From: Treponema sp.
Lineage (GTDB): Bacteria; Spirochaetota; Spirochaetia; Treponematales; Breznakiellaceae
Assembly: GCA_031271075.1 (NCBI GenBank)
Contig: JAISWN010000239.1
Location: forward strand, 1 to 8,054
Length of the DNA stretch: 8,054 nt
Direction of reading: 5' to 3'
A program made the translations under genes and the position numbers. Below are positions 1 to 7,582 of the stretch, one piece after another. Position 1 is the first letter of the stretch; each line of letters begins with the position of its first letter. The notes beneath the pieces were generated by a model. It was not told the DNA's origin, searched no databases, and worked only from the letters and a program-made list of their open reading frames with translations.

Positions 1-2
1 TT

Positions 3-413
3 GAAAAAGACTCAAACACCGTCCGGAGAATCTATACGGTCCGGGCGGAAAACGGCAGTACCGCCGAATACCTTGTTACGGTACTGCACGGACAAAACCC
101 GGATCCGGTTGCCTTCGGCACGGACGAAAAAATAATAACTGGTTTTTACTTTATCAGTCCCTTGGCGGTAGGGGTGATAGACCAGAATAAAAAAGAGATC
201 GCCGTTACGGTTCCTTCGGGGACAAATATAAAGGCCCTTGCCCCTACCCTGTACTACAGAGGGATGTCTCTCAGCCCGGCTTCCGGCCTTACGGTGGATT
301 GGAAGGACGGGAGCGGAATCCCGGTAACCCAACCCTTCAACTCCTTTGCCCAAGGGGCGGACTACCGGCGGGGTTACATCGAATGGGCCCTGAGCGGGCG
401 AGAGGGTTACTGA
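3..413 (+). CDS. C-terminal part of a beta-repeat (DUF5018-like) surface protein
   Basis: The frame is open from the left edge, so only the last 136 residues are present and the true start lies outside the window. The fragment begins inside one beta-rich repeat ending IYTVRAENGSTAEYLVTV. It then runs through a second unit with the hallmarks ITGFYF, a conserved D-x-x-x-K-x-IAVTVPSGT strand, LxPTLYY, and LSPASG. The last residues (GYIEWALSGREGY) again fit the Y-x-V-x-A-x-x-G-x-x-x-x-Y strand pattern, so the second repeat is nearly complete. The stop falls about four residues before the usual end of that strand. Repeats of this kind are common in large treponemal and Bacteroidetes lipoproteins and surface proteins, where they act as spacers or adhesion modules; the exact function here is unknown. 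The gene converges on the kinase operon. The frame after TGA stays open to about 520 but shows no repeat character. Confidence 0.8.
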   Translation, partial: EKDSNTVRRIYTVRAENGSTAEYLVTVLHGQNPDPVAFGTDEKIITGFYFISPLAVGVIDQNKKEIAVTVPSGTNIKALAPTLYYRGMSLSPASGLTVDWKDGSGIPVTQPFNSFAQGADYRRGYIEWALSGREGY

Positions 414-431
414 CATTGCGTCACCGGGAGC

Positions 432-451
432 AAGGCGGCGGTACTGCCTTT
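432..451 (+). terminator. Possible weak terminator of the left-edge gene
   Basis: AAGGCGG at 432-438 pairs with CTGCCTT at 444-450 (one G-T pair), with a five-base loop. The stem starts 18 bases after the TGA of the surface-protein gene. Only three T follow, so it is a poor intrinsic terminator by the usual rule. Position is the main argument for it. Confidence 0.3.
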
Positions 452-573
452 AGCGCAATTGAAAAATGGGAGATGGAAGCGGCCAGCCCCTGGTAACGCA
501 AAAGCGGCGGTTCTTTGCTAACAGTGCTTGCGCCTCTTTATAACCGGCCTTACAGCCATGCTCGGGCCGCCTG

Positions 574-601
574 CGGCTATGGTTCCGCCGAACCGCAGCC
601 G
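574..601 (-). terminator. Hairpin just downstream of the kinase operon
   Basis: CGGCT...GGTTC at 574-585 pairs with GAACC...AGCCG at 590-601 around a four-base loop (CGCC). It gives about 11 pairs with one A-C mismatch and one G-T pair. It lies 10 bases beyond the kinase stop codon. Neither strand has a T tract beside it, so it may be an mRNA 3'-end stabiliser or a Rho-linked end instead of an intrinsic terminator. Confidence 0.35.
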
Positions 602-611
602 GATAGTTAAG

Positions 612-3600
612 TTACTTCCCCCCGATAAGCCGGCAGGTTACCTCCATTACCTTCTCCATCTCCATGGGTTTTGCCAGATGGGCGTTCATGCCGCTCTCCA
701 GGGCCTTTTCAATGTCGTCCTTGAAGGCGTTGGCGGTCAGGGCTACGATGGGCACGGTCCCGGCGTCGGGGCGATCCAGGCTGCGGATAGCTATGGTGGC
801 TTCGTAGCCGTTCATCCCGGGCATCTGTACGTCCATGTAGATGATGTCGTAGCTGTTCTCCGGGGATTCCTCGAACTTTTTAAGCGCGGTATGCCCGTCG
901 TCCGCCTCGTCGATTTCAAGACCCGTTACTTCAAGCATACTCGCCGCGATAACCCGGTTTATCTCCACATCGTCTACCAGGAGGGCCCGCCTGCCTTTAA
1001 AAATATCCGCCGGATCCGCCACGGCAAGTTCCCGGCCCTTTTTGGCGGCCGTTTCGGTAAACCAGAGACTAAAACTGAATTCGGTTTCTTCCCCCGGCCT
1101 GCTCTTAACCGCTATATCCCCGCCGAGAAGATTAATTATACTGCGGGATATGGCCAGCCCCAGGCCGGTCCCGCCGAATTTTTTGGATATCTGCTGGTTG
1201 GCCTGCTCAAAGGGTTTGAACAGGGAGCCCATGGCGGATTCTTCAATGCCTATGCCCGTATCCCGGACAAAAAAATCCACCCGGGCCTTGCCGTCTTTCC
1301 GTTCTTTCAGGATCACCTCAAAGTCTATCCTGCCCGACTTGGGGGTAAACTTTACCGCGTTTCCCAAAAGGTTGATAAGCACCTGCCGCAGCCGGAGGGT
1401 ATCGACTTCGTAGAAATGCTGAGCGTCAAGGTTGGTAAAGGAATGGAACTGAATGTTATTCTCCTCGCAGCGGGGCCGGATAATCGTTTTTACCGTATTT
1501 ATCAGCCTGAAGAGATCCGCGGCCTCATTGAGAATTTCTATCTTCCCCGCCTCTATCTTGGATATATCCAGAATATCGTTCAGAAGGCTCAGGAGATGCT
1601 GCGAAGAGGTCTCTATCTGCCCGATATTGATCAGTATCTCCGCCGGATCAAAGCCGGGGACGATCTTCTTCTTGACAATGCCGGTCATGCCGATAATAGC
1701 GTTCATGGGGGTACGGATCTCGTGGCTCATCCGGGCCAGGAAGGCGCCTTTATGCTTGTTGGCCAGGTTGGCGTCCTGAACCGCCTTTTCCAGATTTTCC
1801 TGGGTATGCCGCAGTTCCTCCTCAATAGTTACCCTGGCGCTTACATCCCGGGCGAATCCCAGGATCCCCATAAGGGTTCCCGCCCCGTCAAAAATAGGGG
1901 TAACTATGGTATCAAGAATTTCCCGGTGCCCGTCGGCGAAGACCGTGGGCTGTTCAAAGTAATAGGGCTTTCGGGATTCTACGGCCCGGCGTTTGATCCC
2001 CTCGTAGCCGGGAAGGGTTCCGGGGGGCAGCAGGTACTTTTCTTTCAGGCCCACCAGATCCTCCGCTTTTTTGCCGCTTAAGGATGCGTAACGTGGATTG
2101 GCCGCCAGGATACGATCTTCCGTGTCCCGGTACCAGATAAGATCCGGGGAGGCGGCGAATATGGTATCCAGCAGAACCTTCTGCTCGGCGGTTTTTTTCT
2201 GCTGGAGGATTATTTCGGTTACATCCGTAGAAACGATAACGTAGCCGATGTTCCCGCCCTTCTTGTCGCGGAGGTAAGTGGCATTACCCTTAAAGTACCT
2301 GCCCGGATTCGGCACATAGAAGACCTCGGTTTCCTTCCCCTGCCGCAGGGTATTGACGGGATCGTATTCGGTATCCCTGGGATAGAAACTGAAATCGTAA
2401 TAGTTTTTCCCCAGCACCTCTTCCCTGGATCGGTCTATGCCTTTAAGCCCCAGCTCGTTTATGTAGATTATCTTCAGATCCATGCCGGCGATAACCACCG
2501 GGCCCCGGTCCGCCGCCACCAGGCTGTCGGCCATTTCATCAAAAGAATCCGCCAGAATACCTATTTCGTCTTTTACCGGCGCGTTAAAGCGGAAGTACCG
2601 TTCCCCCGCCCGGAACCGGGAGATACCGTTGATAAGATTAGTAATACTGGATGTAAAGACCGATGCCATCCAGATGGCGATAAACACCATCAGGGCGATC
2701 ATGCACCCGGCAAAGATATTCAGCCTGACAGCGGTGCTGAAAAGGTTGTCCGATATAGCCTTCCGGGTTTCCAGGGCGGACCGGGAGATGCTGCTGTTAG
2801 CCTGGGTAATAAGCTCGTCCAGTACCTTTTTGGTTTCCAGGGCGGGCCGCTGGAAATCTTCAAGCCCCGCGCCGATGGCCACGAAGCCAAAACCCCGTTT
2901 GGTCTTGCCGTACTGCCCGGTGTAGTAGGGAATGGTAGCGGCGGTGTTGGGCTTCCAGATCCCGCTCCAGAGAATCAGGAAGGAACCGGAGCCTCCCTGG
3001 GCGGTAAGGTCGAACCAGCCGGTACACTGGGGGGCGTTGTTGAGGTAGCGGCCGTCAAGCCCCACGAGCCCGGCTGCGGTCAGTTCCGGCGCGGGTTTCT
3101 TGTTCCGGGACTGGCCGGCAAAGATCGGCACGTCCCTGATGAATTCGGTGTAGGGGAGTCCGCTTGCCTGCCATGCCTCATAGATGCTTTCCTCCAGCCA
3201 GGGAATCTCCGGCTCCCCGGTTTCCGGGTTGTAGCCCACAATGGAATGATGCCGGGGATGACAGATGCTGCGGCACTTGTAGTCCCAGATAAAGGCGTAG
3301 TTCCCCTCGTAGGCGCTGGGCATCTCCACGTAACGTTCGTTCATGGGGGTGGTGTGATCGGTAAATTCCATGATGTGATCGTGATCCAGCGCCATGGTAA
3401 CATAGCCGGTGATACGGCCGTCCGCCCTGCCGTTGTGGGTAACCGGGGTTGCCCAGCGGATAATTCCCTTGAAACGCCTGCCCAGGGGGTTTTCCTCCCC
3501 CGCGTAGGCCTCTTCCTCCGGCTGCCAGTTGAGCCCCCGGGCGGCCGCATTTTCCGGGTTGTACATGCCGATAAGGCGGGACCCGACATAGGCGCCTATC

Positions 3601-4364
3601 ACGTCGGAAACGTAGATTTCCCCGGGTTTCAGGTTCTTCAGCTCCGGGAAATAGGTTTCCGCCTTGACGTAGGTGTTCCGCCGGTCGGCCACATTTTTCC
3701 GCCGGCTGTCCATCCGGGGGGAGCTAACCTTGATAAGCTCATTGCCCGCCAGGTCTACATAGGTAATCTCCAGGTACAGGGGACGATCCTCGGTTTCCCA
3801 GAGTTCCGGGGACCGGTTGTGGTAGTTGGTATCGTTTTCGGGATTGGAGGAGGGGGAATAATCGCCGAATTTCAGGGGCTCCCGGGGAACCCAGTATTTT
3901 TTATCCTCCGAAAGGATCCATTCCCGCTGTTTTACCAGGGACCGGGTTTTCGTCCCCATAAAATTCCGGTAGAGGCTTTCCGAAGGCGCCGTCCTCCCCA
4001 GAAAGAGAATGTCCTTGTCCCGGTCATAGAGAAAATCCGCCACCCGCCGGGCCATGTCGGTGCTGGTTCGTTCCAGTTCTTCGGTTGTCCGGCTGTTCAG
4101 GGCGGCGATTGAATCGTTTACCGCGATTTTCCCGGTTTCCGCCAGGGCCGCGCCGGCCGCGTCGCTTAGTTTTCCGGTTTGTACGCTCAGGACTTCCCCC
4201 AGAAGACGGGCCTGCCCCCAGGCCGTGATGGTAAGGAGTATCAGCGGGATTACCTTGATGATGACAAAAATAATAACCAGCTTGGTCCGCATACCAAACC
4301 CCAATTTGGTCAGCAGCTTTCCAATGTGGAATTCAAGCCGTTGTATTAAATTTAAGGGTACCAT
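612..4364 (-). CDS. Cache/HAMP/PAS hybrid sensor histidine kinase-response regulator
   Basis: This 1250-residue membrane-bound hybrid kinase should autophosphorylate on His and pass phosphate to its own receiver. Order of parts: short cytoplasmic N-terminus; transmembrane segment ~28-49; large extracytoplasmic Cache-like sensor ~50-545; second transmembrane segment ~549-571; HAMP ~572-624; PAS domains ~625-718 and ~728-845; coiled linker; HisKA with HEIRTP and phospho-His H881; HATPase with N998/N1002 (N box), DTGIGI 1035-1040 (G1) and GGTGLGL 1064-1070 (G2); receiver ~1126-1246 with acidic pair D1131/D1132, phospho-acceptor D1178, T1210 and K1232. All catalytic residues are present, so it looks active. 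There is no HPt domain, so the phosphate must go to a separate HPt protein. The sensor carries an unusual C364-x3-C368-H369-P-R-H372-H373 cluster plus C447. It is the last gene of the operon, 8 bases after the ParB-like gene. ATG 4364 has only a weak upstream GAAGA; M25, just before the membrane segment, is an alternative start. Signal and target are unknown. Confidence 0.95.
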   Translation of the reverse strand: MVPLNLIQRLEFHIGKLLTKLGFGMRTKLVIIFVIIKVIPLILLTITAWGQARLLGEVLSVQTGKLSDAAGAALAETGKIAVNDSIAALNSRTTEELERTSTDMARRVADFLYDRDKDILFLGRTAPSESLYRNFMGTKTRSLVKQREWILSEDKKYWVPREPLKFGDYSPSSNPENDTNYHNRSPELWETEDRPLYLEITYVDLAGNELIKVSSPRMDSRRKNVADRRNTYVKAETYFPELKNLKPGEIYVSDVIGAYVGSRLIGMYNPENAAARGLNWQPEEEAYAGEENPLGRRFKGIIRWATPVTHNGRADGRITGYVTMALDHDHIMEFTDHTTPMNERYVEMPSAYEGNYAFIWDYKCRSICHPRHHSIVGYNPETGEPEIPWLEESIYEAWQASGLPYTEFIRDVPIFAGQSRNKKPAPELTAAGLVGLDGRYLNNAPQCTGWFDLTAQGGSGSFLILWSGIWKPNTAATIPYYTGQYGKTKRGFGFVAIGAGLEDFQRPALETKKVLDELITQANSSISRSALETRKAISDNLFSTAVRLNIFAGCMIALMVFIAIWMASVFTSSITNLINGISRFRAGERYFRFNAPVKDEIGILADSFDEMADSLVAADRGPVVIAGMDLKIIYINELGLKGIDRSREEVLGKNYYDFSFYPRDTEYDPVNTLRQGKETEVFYVPNPGRYFKGNATYLRDKKGGNIGYVIVSTDVTEIILQQKKTAEQKVLLDTIFAASPDLIWYRDTEDRILAANPRYASLSGKKAEDLVGLKEKYLLPPGTLPGYEGIKRRAVESRKPYYFEQPTVFADGHREILDTIVTPIFDGAGTLMGILGFARDVSARVTIEEELRHTQENLEKAVQDANLANKHKGAFLARMSHEIRTPMNAIIGMTGIVKKKIVPGFDPAEILINIGQIETSSQHLLSLLNDILDISKIEAGKIEILNEAADLFRLINTVKTIIRPRCEENNIQFHSFTNLDAQHFYEVDTLRLRQVLINLLGNAVKFTPKSGRIDFEVILKERKDGKARVDFFVRDTGIGIEESAMGSLFKPFEQANQQISKKFGGTGLGLAISRSIINLLGGDIAVKSRPGEETEFSFSLWFTETAAKKGRELAVADPADIFKGRRALLVDDVEINRVIAASMLEVTGLEIDEADDGHTALKKFEESPENSYDIIYMDVQMPGMNGYEATIAIRSLDRPDAGTVPIVALTANAFKDDIEKALESGMNAHLAKPMEMEKVMEVTCRLIGGK

Positions 4365-4372
4365 GTTAAGCG

Positions 4373-4765
4373 CTAATCTTCTATCCTGAACAATCTCCTA
4401 AAAAAACGGGTAATCCGGTTCCAAACACGCCTGAAGAAGCCCGGGTTCCGTAACCGGTAGATTTTCCGGGCGGCTTCCGCCAGTTCCTCGGGATTAAATT
4501 CCCGGCGTTGCAGGTTCTCTTCCACCTCGTATTCCAGGGTATCCAGTTTCCCGTTTATTTCGGACACCACCGCGTTGATCGTTTTCCATCCCAGATATTT
4601 GGCAGCCTCCAGCCGCCTGCCCCCGGCGATGAGAATCTTCTTCTTGTTTACGACAATGGGGCTTATCTGGCCGAATTTTTTAAAGCTTTCCGCCAGGGCT
4701 TCGATATCGCCCATTTCCCTGCGGATACGTTTTTTTACAATGATATCTTTGATAAGGATCTGCAT
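4373..4765 (-). CDS. Short ParB N-terminal-domain protein with C-terminal amphipathic helix
   Basis: This 130-residue protein matches the N-terminal (ParB/Srx fold) domain of ParB proteins. Seen are the DIEALAESFKKFGQISPIVV segment (20-39), a GGRRLEAAK box (48-56) where ParB has GERRxRA (in true ParB part of the CTP/nucleotide site), and an ENLQRREFNPEELAEA box (83-98) matching ParB's ENIQR...L...E. It then stops: the HTH DNA-binding and dimerisation domains of chromosomal ParB/Spo0J (usually ~280-300 residues) are missing. Instead, residues 108-127 form a strongly cationic amphipathic helix: F110, F111, V114, W115, I118, F121, F122, L125 and F126 line one face and seven Arg the other. This looks like a membrane-binding helix. 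The gene sits 6 bases after the PBP1A stop and 8 before the kinase, so it is co-transcribed with both. It is unlikely to be the chromosome-partition ParB; nucleotide binding, nuclease or regulatory activity are all possible. The ATG has only a weak upstream TAGG. Confidence 0.88.
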   Translation of the reverse strand: MQILIKDIIVKKRIRREMGDIEALAESFKKFGQISPIVVNKKKILIAGGRRLEAAKYLGWKTINAVVSEINGKLDTLEYEVEENLQRREFNPEELAEAARKIYRLRNPGFFRRVWNRITRFFRRLFRIED

Positions 4766-4771
4766 GGACGC

Positions 4772-7555
4772 CTAATCCAGCAAGGGGTTGTAATCCGGAA
4801 GCTCCAGACCGAAACCCGCCGGGGCGGTATTTGGGGCGGCTTCCTGGTTAAGCCCGGGCGCCGGGTCTTCATCGCCGTCCAGCAGGGGATTGCCCCGCTG
4901 GGCAGCGCCGCGGTCCGCCGCGTTTCGGGCGGCAGGGCCACTCTCCATCTGGGTCTGGCTGAAGGTGGGAATCCCCCTTTCCCTGGGAACGGTTCGGTTG
5001 TTGTTTGTCCCCGTCCGGTTTTGGGGCCTTGTGGCGGGGAGCAGGTCCAGATTGAGGGTGGGCATGGGAAGGGAATTGATCAGGGCTTCGTCATCCACGG
5101 TCAAGGCGCTGGCGGCCATAACGCTGATGGAATTTCCCGATGAATAGGCGGCGTTGCCGTGGATGTTACAGTACTGATCCGGCTGGGTTCCCTCCAGGAA
5201 GGGAAAGGTAAGCTCCCCCTGGTTGCAGGCTTCGGTTTTTAAAAGGCCGGATTTGGCGCAGACCGTAACGTCGATAAGCCCCGAGGCGGGGCGGACAAAA
5301 TCCCGGAAGGCCAGGCCCTGGTGAATTTCCCGCATGTAGTCGGCCCAGACGGGGCCGGCCAGGGTGGAACCGGTAAGGTTTACCCCCAGGGAATTTCCGG
5401 GCCGGTCAAAGCCGAACCAGATGGCGGTGGTGTAGTAGGGGGAGTATCCCACCGTCCAGGCGTCGGACCAGTTCTGGGGCGTTCCGGTCTTGCCGGCCAT
5501 GGGCATCCTGAAGTTCTTTCCGTTGGCGTCCTTGAAGGTGAATTTGGAACCCCAGCCGGAAGGGTTGTAGAGGGTTCCCATTTCCACGGTTTTCTTGAGC
5601 ATACTGGTCATGATGTAGGCGTTTTGGGGGCTTACCACCTGGAAGGCGTCCCCCATCCGCTGCTGCCGCACCCTGACTTCCCGTTCCGGGTCCAGCACAA
5701 GCTGCCCGTTCCGGTTCTCCACGGAGCGGACGGCTATGGGGGTAACGTTTCTTCCCTGGTTTGCGAATACCGCGAAGGCCCTGGCCATCCGGAGGGGGCT
5801 TGCGGAGATGATCCCCAAACCCAGGGGGTAAACACGGGGGAAGGTGCGCCGTATCTGGTCCGGGTCGGTAATGTCCAAAAGCTTCGCCGCCCGGTCAATG
5901 GCCGCGTCAAACCCGATGGTATCCAGCACCTTGAGGGAGGGGACGTTCATGGACTGGGCCAGGGCCTCGTAGACCAGTACCGATCCCTTCCACTCACCCC
6001 GGAAGTTAAGGGGGATGTAGGGGGTGCCGTCCTCGTTGTGGAACACCACCGGGACATCGTAAATCAGGGAGCTGGGGGTAAGCTTCCGGGAATCAATGGC
6101 CGCCGAGTAGTAGAGGGGCTTGAAGGACGATCCGGGCTGGATATTCCCCTGGGTGGCCCGGATAAGCTGGTTCGACTCGTCGTACTTGGAACCCCCGATG
6201 ATGGCGGTAATGTACCCGGTTTCGTTCTCCATGGAGATAAGGGCCCCTTCCACCACATTTTGCTCGGTACTGGTTTTAAGTTCCCCGAAACCGGCATTGG
6301 TGAGGATCTTCAGATCCTGGAGCCCGAAGACCAGGGCCGCCATGTCCACAATGGGGTTTACCGTCTTGGTGTACCGGGCCAGGGCTTTCTGCTCGTTCTG
6401 GGCGTCGGAGGTGGTGCTTATATCGGTCAGGTTGAAGTACAGGGAAAGGAGGTTAACGATGGGGATATAAGTGCGTTCCGCCTCCACCAGCCGGTTCTTT
6501 TGGGAGACCGAGAATTCCTTGTTAGCCCGCTCCAGGCCCTGGGTCATGTACTTGAGGGCCGCTTCCTGGTGCTTCAAATCCAGGGTAGTGTGTACCGTGT
6601 ACCCGTCCCGGTAGTAGTCCATAGTACCGTACATCATGGTATCCAGTTCCCGGCGGACATACTCGCTGAACCAGGGGGCCGCGTCTTCCCGGTTGTAGTA
6701 GGCCGCAGTAGAAGCCCGGGTATAGTCGTAGTTATCCCAGTACTCGTTGAATGAGGTTTCCGCCTCCTCCCTGGTGGCGTAACCCAGCTCTATCATCTTG
6801 GTGAGTACCGAAAGCTGGCGATCCATGGCTTCGTTAGGGTTGTTGAGGGGGTTGTACCGGGCGGGGCTGGAAAGCTGGATAACCAGCAGGGCGGCCTCGG
6901 CCAGGCTTATCTCCCGGGCGCTGTGGCCGAAAAAGTACTTGCTCGCCGCCTCCACCCCGTAGGTTCCCGGCCCCATGTACATGTAGTTCAGGTATATTTC
7001 GAGGATCTCGTTCTTGGTATAACGCCGTTCCATCTGGAAGGCCCACCAGAGTTCCCGGATCTTCCGGGAGTAGGAATATTCACTCCGGTCGGTGTAGAGC
7101 GTCCCCGCCACCTGCTGGGTAATGGTGGAGCCCCCTCCCAGATTCCTGCCGATGAACTTCCCGAAGGCCGCCCTGGCAATGCCCCGGATGCTGAAACCCT
7201 TGTGGTTGTAAAAATCCGGATCCTCCCGGGCCAGCACCGCGTAGATGAGGTGCCGGGGCAGTTCGCTCAGGGACACCAGTTCCCGCTTCTCGTCGGCGGA
7301 AAATTCGGTGATCAGGTTTCCGTTGATGTCCAGGATCTTTGTGGGCAGGGCGGGGGCCAGTTCGTGGAAATTCTCCTGGTTTTTGATGTTCGCGGTGGCC
7401 GCCAGGGAAAGCCCCAGGCCAACTCCGATGACGATTGCGCCAAGAACGGTGAGTACCACAAATCCCCGCACAAAAACACCGGAAACGCGCGTATCAGCCT
7501 TCACCACAAGCCCAACCCATACAAACAGCCTACGAAAGAGGGGGGGGATTGTCAA
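4772..7555 (-). CDS. mrcA: Class A penicillin-binding protein, PBP1A family
   Basis: This is a bifunctional peptidoglycan synthase: a GT51 glycosyltransferase polymerises lipid II and a transpeptidase cross-links the stem peptides on the periplasmic face. A single membrane anchor lies at ~31-53. GT51 motifs: E111-D-P-D-F-Y-N-H118 (catalytic E111), GGGSTITQQ 140-148, and RRYTKNEILEIYLN 177-190. Transpeptidase motifs: S476-S-F-K479 (nucleophile S476), S535-M-N537, and K689-T-G691. All catalytic residues are intact. A helical insert (~340-435) separates the two domains. After the transpeptidase comes a Cys segment (C766, C777, C796, H799) and a disordered Asn/Pro/Ala-rich tail (~835-927) with NPLLD at 889-893 and again as the last five residues. 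It is first in the operon. The start is uncertain. TTG 7555 is the first possible codon (an in-frame TAA lies 15 bases upstream), but it has no ribosome binding site and overlaps a perfect -35 box. GTG 7507, GTG 7504 or GTG 7471 may be the real start. The symbol is given at family level. Confidence 0.95.
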   Translation of the reverse strand: MTIPPLFRRLFVWVGLVVKADTRVSGVFVRGFVVLTVLGAIVIGVGLGLSLAATANIKNQENFHELAPALPTKILDINGNLITEFSADEKRELVSLSELPRHLIYAVLAREDPDFYNHKGFSIRGIARAAFGKFIGRNLGGGSTITQQVAGTLYTDRSEYSYSRKIRELWWAFQMERRYTKNEILEIYLNYMYMGPGTYGVEAASKYFFGHSAREISLAEAALLVIQLSSPARYNPLNNPNEAMDRQLSVLTKMIELGYATREEAETSFNEYWDNYDYTRASTAAYYNREDAAPWFSEYVRRELDTMMYGTMDYYRDGYTVHTTLDLKHQEAALKYMTQGLERANKEFSVSQKNRLVEAERTYIPIVNLLSLYFNLTDISTTSDAQNEQKALARYTKTVNPIVDMAALVFGLQDLKILTNAGFGELKTSTEQNVVEGALISMENETGYITAIIGGSKYDESNQLIRATQGNIQPGSSFKPLYYSAAIDSRKLTPSSLIYDVPVVFHNEDGTPYIPLNFRGEWKGSVLVYEALAQSMNVPSLKVLDTIGFDAAIDRAAKLLDITDPDQIRRTFPRVYPLGLGIISASPLRMARAFAVFANQGRNVTPIAVRSVENRNGQLVLDPEREVRVRQQRMGDAFQVVSPQNAYIMTSMLKKTVEMGTLYNPSGWGSKFTFKDANGKNFRMPMAGKTGTPQNWSDAWTVGYSPYYTTAIWFGFDRPGNSLGVNLTGSTLAGPVWADYMREIHQGLAFRDFVRPASGLIDVTVCAKSGLLKTEACNQGELTFPFLEGTQPDQYCNIHGNAAYSSGNSISVMAASALTVDDEALINSLPMPTLNLDLLPATRPQNRTGTNNNRTVPRERGIPTFSQTQMESGPAARNAADRGAAQRGNPLLDGDEDPAPGLNQEAAPNTAPAGFGLELPDYNPLLD
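7527..7555 (-). promoter_or_regulatory. Candidate promoter of the PBP1A operon with a C8 spacer
   Basis: On the minus strand TTGACA (7555-7550) is an exact sigma-70 -35 consensus. It is followed by a spacer of exactly 17 bases and TAGGCT (7532-7527), which keeps the T, A and final T of TATAAT. A transcript would begin near 7520, inside the reading frame as drawn from TTG 7555, which implies a start at GTG 7507/7504 or later. The -10 is only 3/6, so this is a good but unproven call. Confidence 0.45.
7540..7547 (-). repeat. C8 homopolymer tract (G8 on plus strand)
   Basis: Eight consecutive C on the minus strand lie between the candidate -35 and -10 of the PBP1A operon, or within codons 3-6 if TTG 7555 is the start. 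Such tracts slip during replication. Length change would alter promoter spacing or, in the other model, shift the reading frame. Confidence 0.9.
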
Positions 7556-7582
7556 GGCGGCGCGTTGTTAGCCCGGCAGTTC

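Noticed and set aside
12..416. 134-codon minus-strand frame opposite the left-edge gene
   Set aside because: The plus frame shows clear repeat structure (TVRAENGS, IAVTVPSGT, LSPASG); the minus product does not.
414..520. Read-through extension of the left-edge gene past its TGA
   Set aside because: The frame stays open to a TAA near 520, but the sequence loses the repeat pattern and has no sign of coding. I see no frameshift that restores the repeat.
498..520. Five-base-pair hairpin GCAAA...TTTGC
   Set aside because: Too short a stem with a large loop and no T tract to call a terminator.
528..2081. 517-codon open frame on the plus strand opposite the kinase
   Set aside because: It is antisense to intact HisKA, HATPase and receiver motifs, shows no domain character, and is the kind of long shadow frame expected in GC-rich coding DNA.
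3246..4112. 288-codon plus-strand frame opposite the kinase sensor domain
   Set aside because: Shadow of the real coding frame, with no recognisable domain.
5321..6754. 477-codon open frame on the plus strand opposite PBP1A
   Set aside because: Its product is Gly/Val/His-rich and pattern-free, while the minus frame carries all PBP motifs.
7494..7520. Eight-codon ORF starting at ATG 7520, at the predicted transcript start
   Set aside because: It is out of frame with PBP1A, short, and has no ribosome binding site; probably chance, though it would overlap the PBP start region.
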